Assembly (NCBI GenBank): GCA_963575645.1
Contig: OY754465.1
Location: 52,785,901 to 52,849,900 of the forward strand
From: Xanthostigma xanthostigma
Taxonomy: Eukaryota; Arthropoda; Insecta; Raphidioptera; Raphidiidae
Reading direction: 5' to 3'
Length of the DNA: 64,000 nt
In this document: piece by piece, positions 22,750 through 33,937 of the stretch
How the letters are laid out: the number at the start of each line of letters is the position of its first letter
Position numbering within the stretch: position 1 is the first letter of the stretch
Made by a program: the position numbers and the translations under genes
Notes under the pieces: model-generated
The model's input: the letters and a program-made list of their open reading frames with translations, nothing else
Told to the model about the DNA's origin: nothing
The model's database searches: none

Positions 22750-23428
22750 ACCGTACAACTCCTGACCCGCAAGTTATGGCGTGTTATTTAGTTCTGCTTT
22801 GAGCTGCATTTACCGTCAGCACATTAGTATGTATCACTGTCACTGGAGCAACGTTTTGGAGACAGGTTGTAAAACGGCATTGCGTTTAAACTTTAAATCT
22901 AGCTTGTATATATATATATATTATGCACGCTGCATTTGACAATCTCTTTACTTATAGAACATAGATGTTATACGGCAAGCAATGTTGTCACAGCGTGATA
23001 TCGCTGTACACACATACACGAGGCCAACAGCCGCCACGTCGACAGCGCCTAAGATGTATGCAATACGCACATCAAACACATAAAACAGTTTATATTTAAT
23101 GGTTTCAAGAAAGAATAAACAACGAAGTAGTTTGCTTAAAAATGCACTGTCACGTGTATTTTTATCAAATTATTAAGGTACATACTAGTGTACTTTGATA
23201 CATATCAATGTGCCCATGGGCGTACCCAAGGAAGGGCAACTGCCCCCCCTCCAGGATTTTGGAAGACGGCATAAACCATTTTGTTGAAGATCCTCGAAAA
23301 TTACTTTTAAAATAGATATTTAATTTAAATTAAATAAATGCATATTCAATATTTGTGTTTAGCGAAATCGATCAACACGACTTTCTGGAGAAATTTCACG
23401 ACAAAGAAAATATGTAAATTATTATATA
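22750..23428. other. No gene recognised
   Basis: About 680 bp without supported features apart from a short TATATA run (about 22907-22920). Confidence 0.4.
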
Positions 23429-23439
23429 GATTTGTCTTG

Positions 23440-23702
23440 GTCAAATCTTTAATTAACGTCTGAATAGAATTCTTCAATAAATAAGATTATCGACCAATTT
23501 TTCAGACAAATATGTTAACAAAAAATAATAATTAATACATTGACGTTTCGGTCCGGATTTAGATCTTCTTCAGAAATATGTAAGTAATCTAAAAAATATA
23601 AAAAATAATTAGTAAGTATCTACTTATTTTACAATAGAATTAATATTGAATTTTTGTTAATATATTTGTCTGAAAAATTCATCGATAATTTTACTTATTG
23701 AG
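23440..23702. mobile_element. Foldback retro-insertion (family A), copy 2
   Basis: An 11-bp direct repeat GATTTGTCTTG (23429-23439 and 23703-23713) frames 263 bp starting TCAAATCTTTAATTAACGTC and ending with ATCGATAATTTTACTTATTG. The outer arms around TTTTTCAGACAAATATGTTA pair with TTAATATATTTGTCTGAAAA. One hammerhead-like motif remains at 23543-23575. It is the same family as 7435-8156 and 49995-50240 with a different target site. Confidence 0.65.
23543..23575 (-). other. Hammerhead-like motif M3
   Basis: On the minus strand: CTGAAGA, A, stem GATCT, loop AAATCC, stem GGACC, GAAACGTC. Four of five stem positions pair, including one wobble. Position 7 of the core is A here and T in M1; that position is free in hammerheads. 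Confidence 0.5.
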
Positions 23703-24240
23703 GATTTGTCTTGTTTATACGTGAACAATATTCTAGAGTTGGTCAAGAGGATTTTAAGGTAGGCAAGGCCCACCTGCCACCCCTGGTGAAAACACATTTA
23801 TTGTCGTCAAATGCCAACGGTTCAATGGCGAGGAAAGCGGTTGCAACTTTATATAGACGCGTTTTGGTGATGTCGCTGTACGAATAACGTTTTCGAATTT
23901 TGAAATAATATCGGTTTATCATTGTGCCCCTTGCATCAAAGTGCCCCACCTCTCCCCCTATACGTACCCGAGTTTAGGAAACGCTGGCCGTTAGAGTACA
24001 GTCAAATTCAGACGACGAGAAACAGAAGGACAAGACGAAGTGTTGGGACGGTCGATTCCTTATTTCATTTTCAATGCCCGAGGCGTTGAAACTATGCATG
24101 TTTGCCAGATCGCACAAACAAACAGACGAATAGTCCTGCTGGTGAATATAATTGTACGGGATTAGTTCCCCAGGGAGAGTCTTGTAGATGCTGCTATTCC
24201 CTTACAAATATAGGATGATTCTGTATCTAAATGCGTGTAC

Positions 24241-24276
24241 AATATTAATAATATATAAAGCTGAAGAGTTTGTTTA
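24241..24276 (+). mobile_element. Helitron-like 5' fragment
   Basis: AATATATAAAGCTGAAGAGT is the left terminus of the Helitron-like family, broken off after GTTTGTTT. Confidence 0.6.
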
Positions 24277-24517
24277 TAATATATTTTACACATTTAACGG
24301 TATGGTTGTCCGGTGTCTGTATATATAGTAACGGATTACAAAATCCACATACTGCGAGAGTTGCTTTTTTAATAAATTATACAGACGTTAGCTCAATTAA
24401 TTTTAATAAATAAAATCGTAACTTAGTCTGTAATTGAACAGTTTTAAAGATTCCTAGAGCGAATTTACAGTTTTCATCACTTTTTCTGTTTATATTTTTT
24501 TTTGTACCTATCTTCTA

Positions 24518-24823
24518 TCTATACAGCTAATATATAAAGCTGAAGAGTTTGTTTGTTAGTTTGGCTAAGTTCAGGAACTACTGGTTCGAATTGAAAAATA
24601 ACATTTTGTTGGATAGTCCATTTATCGAGGAAGGCTATAGGCTATATAATATCATGCTACGACCAATAGGAGCGGGCATCAATGAAAAATGTTGCAAAAT
24701 ATAACTCAAAATTTGTCCATCCCACAAAAACTTATGAACGGTAAGTCCGATCATCATGAAATTTGGACACAACATTCATCTGGGTAAACTAAAGGGTACG
24801 TGCGTACTCATGTCCATCCCCCA
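24518..24823 (+). mobile_element. Helitron-like element, 3'-truncated, short variant
   Basis: Starts TCTATACAGCTAATATATAA and follows the family through CATTTATCGAGGAAGGCTAT and CATGAAATTTGGACACAACA, stopping at TACTCATGTCC before the terminal hairpin and CTAG. It lacks the tRNA-Lys-like block of copies 1, 2 and the 46 kb copy, so the family exists in long and short forms. Confidence 0.7.
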
Positions 24824-24964
24824 CAAAAAAGAAAGCGACTAGAAATTAGTACTCGTGGGGATTCTTCAACATGTTTTATTTACCTATATTTTATTTTTAC
24901 ATCACCATTTACCATTCAAGACATCAAAATTAAATTTTAAAAGCATTTATGTAGTTTTTACCCG

Positions 24965-25061
24965 CAGGGTTCGTGGGAAAGTTTTGACTATGAAAGGGGG
25001 TTCGTGACCAAGTTTTGACTATGAAAAGGGGTTCGTAGGCCAAAAGAGTTTGGGAACCACT
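24965..25061 (+). repeat. Short tandem repeat at a hAT-like terminus
   Basis: TTTTGACTATGAAAGGGG and GGTTCGTG-type segments repeat two to three times. They run into AGAGTTTGGGAACCACTG, a sequence typical of a hAT-like right terminus. The left end was not found. Confidence 0.4.
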
Positions 25062-25669
25062 GACTTATATAAACCATTGCCCCTTTCCTTGCATTGGAAT
25101 GTGTATTTTGGCGACTAGACCTGTATAATTTGGTGTCGTAGTGTTGGTTGTGGTTTTGGGAATACAATGAGCGAAAGATGTCCTAGCAGTCCTTGTTTAA
25201 TAATCGGCAAATAGGATAACAAGGGTAAAGACAACACAGGACACATAGATACATGATACTAAGGAGTGTACATCAATTGCCAGCAGCGCATTGCTTCTAT
25301 CAAGTTCTCGAAAACTATCAAACATTTTTGGCTAGGTGTTTGAGGCAGCGAGTGAACATTCGTATAACACTTTTTTTGTTATGTCTGAACACAAAATCGA
25401 AGACCTGGCTACAGGGCAGTGGGGCCTAGCCAAGCTGTAATTTTTTAACTGTGCGAAATTTTATTTGCAAAAAAAGTCGTTGAGCCAGATTATTTAGTCG
25501 GGTCTAAATGTCTGCCAGGCGGTTAGAAAACTGTCTATTATACGTGAGTGCGAGAAGACGTTACGAGTAGGTTGAAGTGTGATAGAGAGAGCGTATGCAG
25601 GCTGAGCTGAAGCGTGCTGCGATGCGATATACGCCAATTTAGACATTTTGAAGGGTGAAAATTTGTCTT

Positions 25670-26075
25670 GAATATATCTATATATATAAAATAAAGTCGC
25701 GTCTGTCTGAACGCGATAAACACAAAAACTACCGAACGGATTTTCATACGGTTTTCACTAATAAAAAGAGCGATAAACGAGGAAGGTTTTTGTATATAAT
25801 TTGTAAATATTTTGTACAAAATAACGGTGTTTTGTCAAGGAAAACTGTATTCGTATCATGTAGCGACATCAAGTAGGCGGGCGCAACTGGTTACGTTCAA
25901 CTGGCGCATCACTGTAACACACCAAGCGGCAACTAGCACTATGAGCTAACGGGCACTGCCACCTAGCGACGTCAGCTCAAAAGCTATTAGTTCATACATT
26001 TCGGCGCTGTAGTCGTTTTTTCGACAACACAAAATATTTCTATCGCACCCGGGTAAAACCGGGCCGCTATATAGT
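25670..26075 (+). mobile_element. Second Helitron-like family, degraded copy
   Basis: Starts near TCTATATATATAAAATAAAG and ends with a hairpin-like CACCCGGGTAAAACCGGGCC followed by GCTATATAG where the first family has GCTAG. The body (GAACGCGATAAACACAAAAA, TTTTCATACGGTTTTCACTA) recurs on the minus strand at 44930-45115. The last bases are altered, so the end is inferred from similarity. Confidence 0.45.
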
Positions 26076-26632
26076 ATAATATAAAGTTTATACCCGCCGG
26101 ACTTAGAGGTAGTTCTGCGTTATGATACGATTTTTAATGAACACATCGTAAAAACAAAACTATTTTGTTCCTGGTTCTCTGCGACGCGGACGTGTTTTGG
26201 GTAAGCAGAGACGGGTTTAATAACCAACTAATCAAAACGACGCGCTCCGGACTTCCTCGTGAGACACGGAACTTAGTCTGACTTAAACAAAGATTTAGTG
26301 TCGACCCCCCCTCCCCCTGCGTCCTGCCCGTCACCAACACATCCTCGCCCGGCCGGCACACAATAATGTGAGCTCTCGAAACAGATGGGACTTCACACTT
26401 CGGAGTCCTCGACGTGAACTGGAATAAATAAAAAAGCAAAAAGGGATCGATTTAACCATTTGTATCTATTCCAATATAGCACATTCTTGCCGGGTTGCAG
26501 AAAACGTTTTCAAGAAATCCTATTTGACAATGGCCGCAGGTTGTGATTCATTTTAGTCTATATGAGAAATTGTTGAGACGGCAACATTTCCGGAAAAAAG
26601 TTTCAGGCAAAAGTAGTTTAACTTTAGCATGT
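26076..26632. other. No gene recognised
   Basis: A slightly GC-richer stretch holding a 101-codon minus frame (26134-26439) without domains I recognise and without neighbours that would support it as an exon. Unassigned. Confidence 0.4.
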
Positions 26633-26915
26633 CCGGCTAAATTGAAAAAGTCAACATTCTTGTAGTGTTGTTATTAAAATAGCTCGCGCAGGTAGTCGAT
26701 TCTGCGGTGCATTGTGCTATATATGAGAGAAACCAAAAATCAACTGCCGTGGGCACTGTAGAGTAATATAACTCAGCCAACGCGAAATTAGTTATTTCGG
26801 GTTCAAGTTCCGACTGTGACATTTAGATTTTTCTTATATATAAGCCTTCCAAAATATTACGACAATAATTCGTTTAATATTGTGCTTTCACTAATTCAGT
26901 GAAAAATATGCTGTA
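26633..26915 (+). repeat. tRNA-like dispersed element, copy 2
   Basis: Second copy of the 14303-14590 element, with the same order: GTCAACATTCTTGTAGTGTT, GTAGTCGATTCTGCGGTGCA, tRNA-like block, TTTTTCTTATATATAAGCCT, CACTAATTCAGTGAAA. The left member of the inner inverted pair has changed to CTATATATGAG. Confidence 0.7.
26752..26820 (+). other. tRNA-like cloverleaf, copy 2
   Basis: The same 69-base fold as 14427-14495. The D stem GAGT/ACTC and loop CGCGAAA are unchanged, but the anticodon stem (TTAGT), T stem (TCCGA) and acceptor (CTGTGAC) each carry an unpaired change. This copy is decaying, with no compensatory substitutions between the two. Confidence 0.55.
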
Positions 26916-27027
26916 ATTGGAATTTAATCGTAATGATTAGTATTAGCCATTGCAAAAGTTGTTTAGTTTGAAGGGGGACATCGATTGGATTTAAAGAAAA
27001 TATTAGCGGCATAGTTTTATGGATGGA

Positions 27028-27615
27028 CCATAGATAATAGATTGCGGATATACTAGCGCCTCCTATCCTACCTTTTAGAAGCTATTTTGTACGTGGAAAA
27101 CGCCGTAAAAAGCGCGCGAGATTCAAAAATATTAAATATTTTATAATATGATTTTATTGAGAAAAACGACAAAACTCACAGTAAACAGTGATATTTCGCT
27201 CCAAAACCTATTTTTATACTGAAACGTTTCAAAAATTACAAAATTGAGCATAAATACAATGTAAAGCTTAGAACATTTTACATTGTCAATTTGGCATCAA
27301 GGTTGACAAGCATTGATGCCAATCTGACAATGTAAAATGTTCTAAGCTTTTATATTATATTTATGCTCAGTTTTGTAATTTTTGAAACGTTTCAGTATAA
27401 AGATAGATTTTGGAGCGAAATATCACCGTTTACTGCGAGTTTTATTGTTTTTCCATTAACATCATATTATAGAATATTTAATCTTTTTGAATCCCGCGCG
27501 CTTTTTACGGCGTTTTCTACGTACAATTTTACAAAATGGCTTCTAATTGGAACCATTCCGCACAATGCTCAAGGATAGGCATCCGCTATCTATTAATATA
27601 TACTTATATCTATGG
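27028..27615. mobile_element. 588-bp foldback element
   Basis: The ends CCATAGATA and TATCTATGG are flanked by GATGGA on both sides (27022-27027, 27616-27621). The two halves are complementary along most of their length: CGCCGTAAAAAGCGCGCGAG with CGCGCGCTTTTTACGGCG, and TGAAACGTTTCAAAAATTAC with GTAATTTTTGAAACGTTTCA, around a small loop at about 27296-27312. The 71-codon frame at 27363-27578 lies in one arm. The superfamily is not clear from the ends. Confidence 0.8.
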
Positions 27616-27621
27616 GATGGA

Positions 27622-28815
27622 CAGAGTGCTTCACAGTGTTTCATCGCTTTGCCGCTTCATTAAGCGAACCTGTACTATAATGATGATCAATTCTTTTGGT
27701 ATCTTATACTGACACATTTTTGTGATTTTTTTGACCATCGAACTGTTTTATCTAAAACGAGCTTAAGACTATAAAGTATAAATAATTATAATCAAAATTA
27801 CTCCCTAGTTTAAAAATGATTTGCATAGATAAAACTGTCAATTTACTGCAACATAGCGGTACTTTGATAAACCACCCCCACTGCAAGCGCCGCGCCGCCA
27901 GGCGGTAATTTTAACAACTACAACCCAATACACGCCCTTATTTAAAAACCGCATCGACCTGAAAGTTATTAAAAAAAACTCTGCCGCTCTCCCGAGGAAG
28001 ACTTAGGGATTGAAAAAAACACGGTGTTACATGATAACTGTTTGAATATTTAATGATTCCTGTACGTGTTCACCAATCAAACGCGTACTGTCTGGGGATT
28101 TTTGAAGTCTAAACATGGCCCAGTCCATTAGTGGAATCTACAGTGCATTATTTATATACCAGCCGCAAAATAACGTATCGTGTTTTTAAACAAAAAATAT
28201 AGATTTATATATTATTATCTGCAGAGACGGACAGTTTAACACCAATATTGCAAATATGGTTGTGGGTTTTCCGGAAAACTTTGAAACAGAAAATTTTCTA
28301 AGCCACTAAATTAATAAGGTATTGTAAAATTAAACTAGAGGCTACAAGTAAACAAAACGAGTATTTTCGTCAGCTCTGGATGTGATGCCCTTTTAAGCTT
28401 TTCCCTTCCAACAAAAAACAATAATCTAGTGCTGTTTACGTGAGGGGAATTCCCTTTATAACAGCAACAGCCAGTACAGTGGTGCCATCTTTACCTCATT
28501 ACTTTGTTTTTCAAACAAAAGAAATGGATAATTCATTTTCTGTGTGCTCTTTTATTATGAAATAGGATGAATTGATTTGTTATGGGCCGTATTCATAAAG
28601 ACTTATTAAATCTCAATAGTTATTGAATCGTTAACTGTTATTGAACCAATAAGGAAAGTTGGTATTCATGAAGCAGAATTGTCAAATATATAACTATTGA
28701 CTCGTTAATATTTGTGTCTTTATTATAAATTGTAAGTTGTTCAGCGGATATCAGGTAAAATAAAATATCCCAAAATATCTTATCTTTTTCACGCTGATGA
28801 AAACAAAACAATAAT
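27622..28815. other. No gene recognised
   Basis: About 1.2 kb without supported coding. From 28583, GGGCCGTATTCATAAAGACT looks like a terminal sequence of a TIR element, with a weak counterpart TTATGAATACG near 30015; the relation is not secure. Confidence 0.4.
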
Positions 28816-29090
28816 CAAATCTTTGTTAACATCTGTTTATATTGTATAATAAATAAGATTTCTGACTAATTTTCAGATAATCTTTCGTACTAACCAAATT
28901 AACATGTGATCTATGGAGGGTAGAGATTCCTCTATGATGTGATCAATAACGCAGCCATATTGAATTAATTGTCAAAAACCGAAAATAAATGGAATAGAAT
29001 ATAGGTATTTGTTTCCTTGTCAAAAATTTAAGTTGTTCATGAGTTTAATAAAAATTGTCTGAAAAATTAGTTCAAAACAATATTTGATCC
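28816..29090. mobile_element. Diverged family A foldback candidate
   Basis: Starts CAAATCTTTGTTAACATCTG, like family A at 7435 and 49995, and has an inverted pair around TTTTCAGATAATC and ATTGTCTGAAAAATTAG. The ribozyme-like centre and target duplication were not found, so this is a weak assignment. Confidence 0.35.
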
Positions 29091-29474
29091 TAAAAAAAAT
29101 TAAACTACAAAAACATAATCCGAACTTTGTAATTATCTGGATTAAGTAATACCTAATAACCAAAACATGTGATCAATCACACAGCAGCCATATTGAATTA
29201 ATTGTCAAAAACCAAAAAGAAATGAAATAGAATATATTTCTGTCCTTATTAAATCGTCTAATAAATAATTTAATAGGTGGGTCTTCTACCTACTAAATAA
29301 CTGGACGATTTAAACATCCAATAGTACTATATACTATACTAGAGTGACCTGTGCGAATTATTCGCACTAAATTAGTATAATAATTATCACTTTACAAATT
29401 TATTTTTTAAATATGATTACAGGTATTCAATTCGTTTTTAATTTTGCACACTGCTTATAACGTTCCTCTTTTTG

Positions 29475-29760
29475 TTGTATTACAATATGAAGCTCAGATG
29501 ATAGATCGAAGAAATATTTTACTTAAATTGTCATATAGAGGCGCAAGTAGCAAAAGCGTTGAGCTAAGCCGTCAGATGGCATCATGCAGCATTGCTGTGA
29601 CGTTGTTCAGCTTTGCTCGCCGTTTCAAAATTAAAGCCGTCAGATGGCAGTATGCAGTATTGTGTCTGTTGTATTACAATATGAAGGTCAGATGACAGAT
29701 CGAAGTGTTGACGTTGTTTCAAAATTAAAGCCGTCAGATGGCAAACGTTGTTCAGCGTTG
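29475..29760 (+). repeat. Local imperfect repeats
   Basis: AAGCCGTCAGATGGCA occurs three times (about 29556, 29633, 29728), and ATTACAATATGAAG followed by TCAGATGA-AGATCGAAG twice (about 29480, 29672). An old local duplication. The 83-codon plus frame is produced by it. Confidence 0.6.
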
Positions 29761-31133
29761 CTGTATTTTAATTAATTTACAAAAACAAAAGCAATAATAA
29801 ATTTTTTAGTTGTCGATGTCAGTAGAGCAAGCAATTAGGTATCTGTAAAATGATATATAATTTATGTGGAGAAATTGTGAGTTTTTTTCTAAAAAGGGAG
29901 GCAAACATATTTAACCTTAGCGTATTAATATATATGATGTTCTTTGTGAATACCAAATCTGTTTATTAGTTGGTTTGTTAGTACAATCTACCTGTTAAAT
30001 TAATTATTGGTTCTCTTATGAATACGCAAATTAAACAATATGGCAAATCTGAAGTAAAACAGAATCAAACTTAGTTTTATTCATGTGGATTATCCGGTGA
30101 ATTGTGTTCCAAAAGACTTTAACTGTTTATAAAATATATGTAACGAAAGAGTGTAGTTCGAAACAATTTCTAAGAAAAAAAAAGAGACGTGTCATTTTGC
30201 TTTTGTTTTTAAACGTCGTTTGTTTTACATGTATATTGAGTGTTTATTTAAAATTCCTAAATAAAAACAGTTTTGAATAGTAAGTAATGGTTAAAAAAAT
30301 GGTTTAAACAAAAAGGAGCTCACGCAACGGCGACATAAGAAACGGACCCAACCCTACACTTGTCCGGCAATAAATTATCGCGAACAACGAATGACAGCGG
30401 CTGAATTCTTTTCGTCTTTTTTTATTGCCGAAGGGTGAGTTGAGTGAATCTTAAACAGTAAGTTAAGTGAATTTACATATAAATTAATTGTTAATTACAA
30501 GTCCTAAAGCCGGTGCACAGATCGAATGGTGAAGCGGCGAAGGCCTCGGTGGAGCGTGATACCGGGTCGATAAAGTAGACCACGCACGCTCATCACTCAG
30601 TTTCACAAACATATCTGTACCGACTGGGTATCTTATCCAAAACTAACTTCACAACAATCAACAAAAACTTATTTTAAAGGTTAATCCCAATTAGCTACAT
30701 ACAAAATTTTAATATAGACAATACCATTAAAAGATTATTATTAATAGGGTGGCCACAGAAAAATGAAATTTATTATTATACTTTTCCGTGATTTGTATGA
30801 TCAAGATATTTAAAGTTTTGATTAGACATTTTTTTTTTGTACTTTTTCAAATCGAAATTGAGCATCAAAATAATTTTCTCGCATTTCTTCAAGCATACAA
30901 AACTTTATCTCTTAAACGAATGATGGCACAATAAACCTTTTTACTGTACGATCATTAGTTATTAGTAATGGTAAAAAACCAAAGGTTACTTTTTACTTTA
31001 ATAAAAATTAATAAAATTTTTATTGTCAACGAATAGTAAAAGAACAAAAAATATTACAATATTTATTACAGTGTACAACCAACTGCATAATGCTCAGTGA
31101 ATCCACATTAATAAACATGTTTAGATAATTAAA
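29761..31133. other. No gene recognised
   Basis: About 1.4 kb of AT-rich sequence with no coding frame or repeat that I can support. The part nearest 31133 may be the 3' untranslated region of the LINE fragment at 31205-31918. Confidence 0.4.
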
Positions 31134-31204
31134 TTGTTCCTATGGGAAAAAAGGTGTAAAAAAAAACCCAAGCATATAGGTGTTCTAGGATGTACTGATG
31201 CACT

Positions 31205-31918
31205 AATTTTGGAGCAGTATATGTTTGATCCGCTTATGTTTACAACCCGTAAGGTCACTGGAGTTATAGTTACCGATTTCGTTTATAATTTCGGAATCAC
31301 TGACACTGCATTTTAAAAAGAATTTTGCAGTTGCGGCATGCACAAAATCTTTGACTGGCATTATGTCAACGGTATTATGTAATAGAGTGATTGGGGTGTA
31401 TTTAGGAAGGCGTGTTGCTATTCGGAGGGACTTGTTTTGTAGGATTTGCAAATTTTGGAAGTTTGAATTGCTCATTGAACTCCAAACAGGGCAGGCGTAA
31501 GTTAAAATTGGCCTCAGAATAGTTTTGTACAGTAGTAATTTTTTGTTTAGGTTTAGGTTATTTTTATTGTTAAAAATAGGATAGAGTCTGTACATAGCTG
31601 CATATGCTTTGTTACACGCATGTTTGCAATTTTTTGAGAACGTAAGTCGCTTATCCAGCAAAACACCTAGGTATTTGACGTAATCCACCCATTCGACTTC
31701 AATGTTGTTCACACTTACTGTCCTGCTGGTCTTCGTTTTGTGAATACTATTGCTTCGGTTTTGTTAGGATTTATTTTGATTTTCCATTTCTGGAAGTATT
31801 TTTCAATTCTGACGATAGCCATCTGTAGCCTATTGATCACTGTATCAATGCGTGTTGAGCTCGCAAGTAAAGCGGTGTCGTCAGCGAAGAGTGATAGAGT
31901 TATGTGTTAACTTTTTAC
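31205..31918 (-). pseudogene. Jockey-like LINE reverse transcriptase fragment (broken)
   Basis: The minus strand from about 31918 reads ITLSLFADDTALLASS, with the FADD catalytic box of non-LTR reverse transcriptases, then IEKYFQKWKIKINPNKTEAI. A one-base shift at about 31722 follows, and the frame continues VEWVDYVKYLGVLLDKRLTF (the YLGV block after the palm) and RPILTYACPVWSS, to a stop at about 31203-31205. This order matches the end of ORF2 in Jockey-clade LINEs. The upstream fingers/palm and endonuclease are missing, so it is 5' truncated as well as frameshifted. GTG at 31712 is not a real start. Confidence 0.9.
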
Positions 31919-31965
31919 TTAATCGCCAATATCTCAGCGTTAAATAGTCTCATAACAAACACCAA

Positions 31966-32712
31966 AATTCCAGCCAATTGGGCGACGGGACCATTCCAAC
32001 TTCAAAAATATTGACATTTGATTTAGTATATAAAGAGAATAAAATTTCTGATATCGCGTGAGGTAATGCGGGTAATAACTAGTATTCAATATGATATATG
32101 GTTACCTAATAATATTTTCCACGTCATGTAAAATTAATCAAAGCATGCTTAACTGGTTTATTTCTAGTTTATTGTGCTATTTATTGTTGAAATTATTGTT
32201 AAAATAATACGTAACATTGGACAAACTCTCCTATTATACGCATGTCATAGAGTAATAAAAATTATTATTATTATTATTATAGATCTACAAAACAAAAGAA
32301 CAGCTGATTTTTTTATTTTCAAAATATTTCCGAAACTGTAAAGTTTATAAAAAAAAAGTTTTTAACGAAACTTTCTGGCAAACACAAATAGAATAATAAG
32401 CCGTTATGAAAAGTATACCATTATTATATAAAAAATGACGTTATAGCATATAATTATCTATTTTGCGCATGCGCCGATTTTCCCCAAAAACAATACGGAT
32501 CTTTATATTTACATATCAAATATCCTCCCAAAATTTGGTTTCAATCAATTCATCCATTTGACCTGTATCGTGTTCAGAGACTAACCGACTAACAGACGCA
32601 CAGTTTTTCCAAAAATGTTTTTTGGATTCGGAGGACCTCAAAACGAAAAGATATTGTAAAATTTTGAAAAGTGATTTTTGACCTAAGTTAGTAGGTACCA
32701 TTCCCCACTTGT
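31966..32712 (-). repeat. Dispersed repeat R1, copy 2
   Basis: Inverted relative to 2733-3382 and similar throughout: CCAGCCAATTGGGCGACGGG, GCGCATGCGCCGATTTT, CCTCCCAAAATTTGGTTTCA, CCTGTATCGTGTTCAGAGAC-type sequence. It differs from copy 1 by an insertion at about 32169-32281. Confidence 0.7.
32169..32281 (+). mobile_element. LINE 3' tail insertion with ATT repeat
   Basis: About 113 bp absent from the sister copy of R1, starting AGTTTATTGTGCTATTTATT and ending in ATTATTATTATTATTATTAT. Short insertions with trinucleotide tails are typical of strongly 5'-truncated LINE copies. No coding remains. Confidence 0.5.
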
Positions 32713-33212
32713 GGATTGCAGGATACCATGGATTGAAGCTTGATCAGCAGGCTCAATGACCAGGCACTTAAGCTTGGAGAAAACTTTTTTCGAGTCTGAA
32801 GTTAAACAACAAAAAAAAATTCAAAACTAAAAATTTCGAACTCCAAAATGTTGTTTTTCCCTGATACTTTGTAAAATTCCCTGACTTTTCCATGATATTT
32901 CCGGGTTCCGTTAAATTCCCTCATAATTTCAGGTTTTCCAAGAAACGGTAAGAAAAGTCGGCACGTGTGGGTGCCGCTTTCCGGCGTACACGTGTTTGAT
33001 GGTAGCCATGGTGAGTACACAGAGCGAGAAGTGAAGAATGCCGCTCTCTATACGCAACGATCGCTATGTGCTTTGGCTTCGCAGGCGTATATATCGACGA
33101 GGCGTAACAATGCCACGCAAATTTCTACGACTATGACCGAGAGCCCACCGTCAGATTTCCTATATTGCGAAAAATAACTCGAATAATAGTTTAGAGTGAT
33201 GATGATCCTTGC
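32713..33212. other. No gene recognised
   Basis: About 500 bp. It contains several TTCCCTGA and TTCCATGATATTTCC-like motifs (about 32855-32935), suggestive of an interspersed repeat but not classifiable. The 70-72-codon frames on both strands are not supported. Confidence 0.35.
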
Positions 33213-33237
33213 TGAAATAATAATAATAATAATAATT
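33213..33237 (+). repeat. AAT microsatellite
   Basis: Run of AATAATAATAATAATAAT at the left border of a foldback. A second AAT run lies beyond its right border (about 33508-33540), so the foldback may have landed in, and duplicated, such a tract. Confidence 0.8.
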
Positions 33238-33490
33238 AATAAGAAAAATCGCAGGATTGAGGACAAAAAGTTGTTTATTTAGTGTACGACGTTTCGTCTA
33301 TAGATTTAGACTTTTTCAAGTACAAATGTGAAAATTTAAAACTTTTGTTAACTGTTATGGTTAATGTTTATTTTCATAATTATTGTTTTAAATTTTCACA
33401 TTTGTACTTGAAAAAGTCTAAACGAAACGTCGTACACTAAATAAATAACTTTTTGTTCACAATCCTGCGATTTTTCTTATTAATTATCTC
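33229..33490. mobile_element. Foldback insertion (family B) with ribozyme-like motif
   Basis: AATTAATAAGAAAAATCGCA at the left pairs with TGCGATTTTTCTTATTAATT at the right, and the pairing continues inward through TTTAGTGTACGACGTTTCG to TTTTAAATTTTCACATTTGT around a loop of about 60 bases. After the right arm come about 20 unpaired bases and then an AAT tract like the one on the left, recalling the extension plus target duplication seen in family A. Confidence 0.65.
33287..33319 (-). other. Hammerhead-like motif M4
   Basis: On the minus strand: TTGAAAA, A, stem GTCTA, loop AATCTA, stem TAGAC, GAAACGTC. The 5-bp stem is perfect and its sequence is unrelated to that of M1. The first block is degenerate relative to CTGANGA. 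The opposite arm (33403-33436) has lost the second stem strand. Confidence 0.45.
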
Positions 33491-33510
33491 GATGGACACG
33501 ATATCTAATA

Positions 33511-33542
<32 letters not shown>

Positions 33543-33645
33543 TATATTTATTAGTTCTGTGCATTTTATACAAAATATAGAACAAGTCAGTTAAAATTTA
33601 AATTCAAAACACATTAGCATACATTAAATATTAAAAATCTATAAA

Positions 33646-33798
33646 TTAGGAAATGTTAATATGCGTGAAATCATTTTGGAAATATTCACTCACGTTATAG
33701 AAATTTCTTTGTACTAGCAGTTGTAGAAGATTTTTTTTTAATTTATTTTTTGGCAATATTTTTACGACATCTGGTAACTTATTGTAAATTTTGATTAA
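33646..33798 (-). pseudogene. LINE reverse transcriptase ORF, C-terminal fragment
   Basis: Minus frame LIKIYNKLPDVVKILPKNKL continues KKNLLQLLVQRNFYNVSEYF and a stop at 33646. The pattern IK.YN.LP, K..LK..L....FY.V.E. is the very C-terminus of Jockey/CR1-type LINE ORF2. It is followed on the minus strand by about 100 bases of AT-rich 3' region and a TTA tail (33508-33540). An in-frame stop just upstream marks the truncation. Confidence 0.75.
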
Positions 33799-33905
33799 TT
33801 AGTTGTGTGGTCCTTTCATTTTTAGAAAATTAAAGGATGAAACCTGGTGGCATATACGATCAATGAAATTGCAAATACTGAAGATGTTATTGCATTTTAT
33901 TTTCT

Positions 33906-33937
33906 AACGTTTCGGCAGTCTTTAAGCCATCTTTGGA
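33906..33937 (-). other. Hammerhead-like motif M6
   Basis: On the minus strand CTCCAAAGA, T, GGC and GCC around TTAAAGACT, then GAAACGTT. The stem is 3 bp with a mismatch above it; weaker than its partner in the other arm. Confidence 0.4.

Noticed and set aside
26134-26439. 101-codon minus frame in a GC-richer patch
   Set aside because: No domain, signal or repeat support. Base composition alone can keep it open.
28583-30025. A single 1.4-kb TIR element with GGGCCGTATTCATAA ends
   Set aside because: The right counterpart is only about 11 bases of partial match, and no target duplication could be found.
31203-31712. A complete 169-codon protein starting at 31712
   Set aside because: The start codon is GTG in mid-domain. 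The coding continues upstream after a one-base frameshift into the FADD motif, so this is a broken LINE, not a gene.
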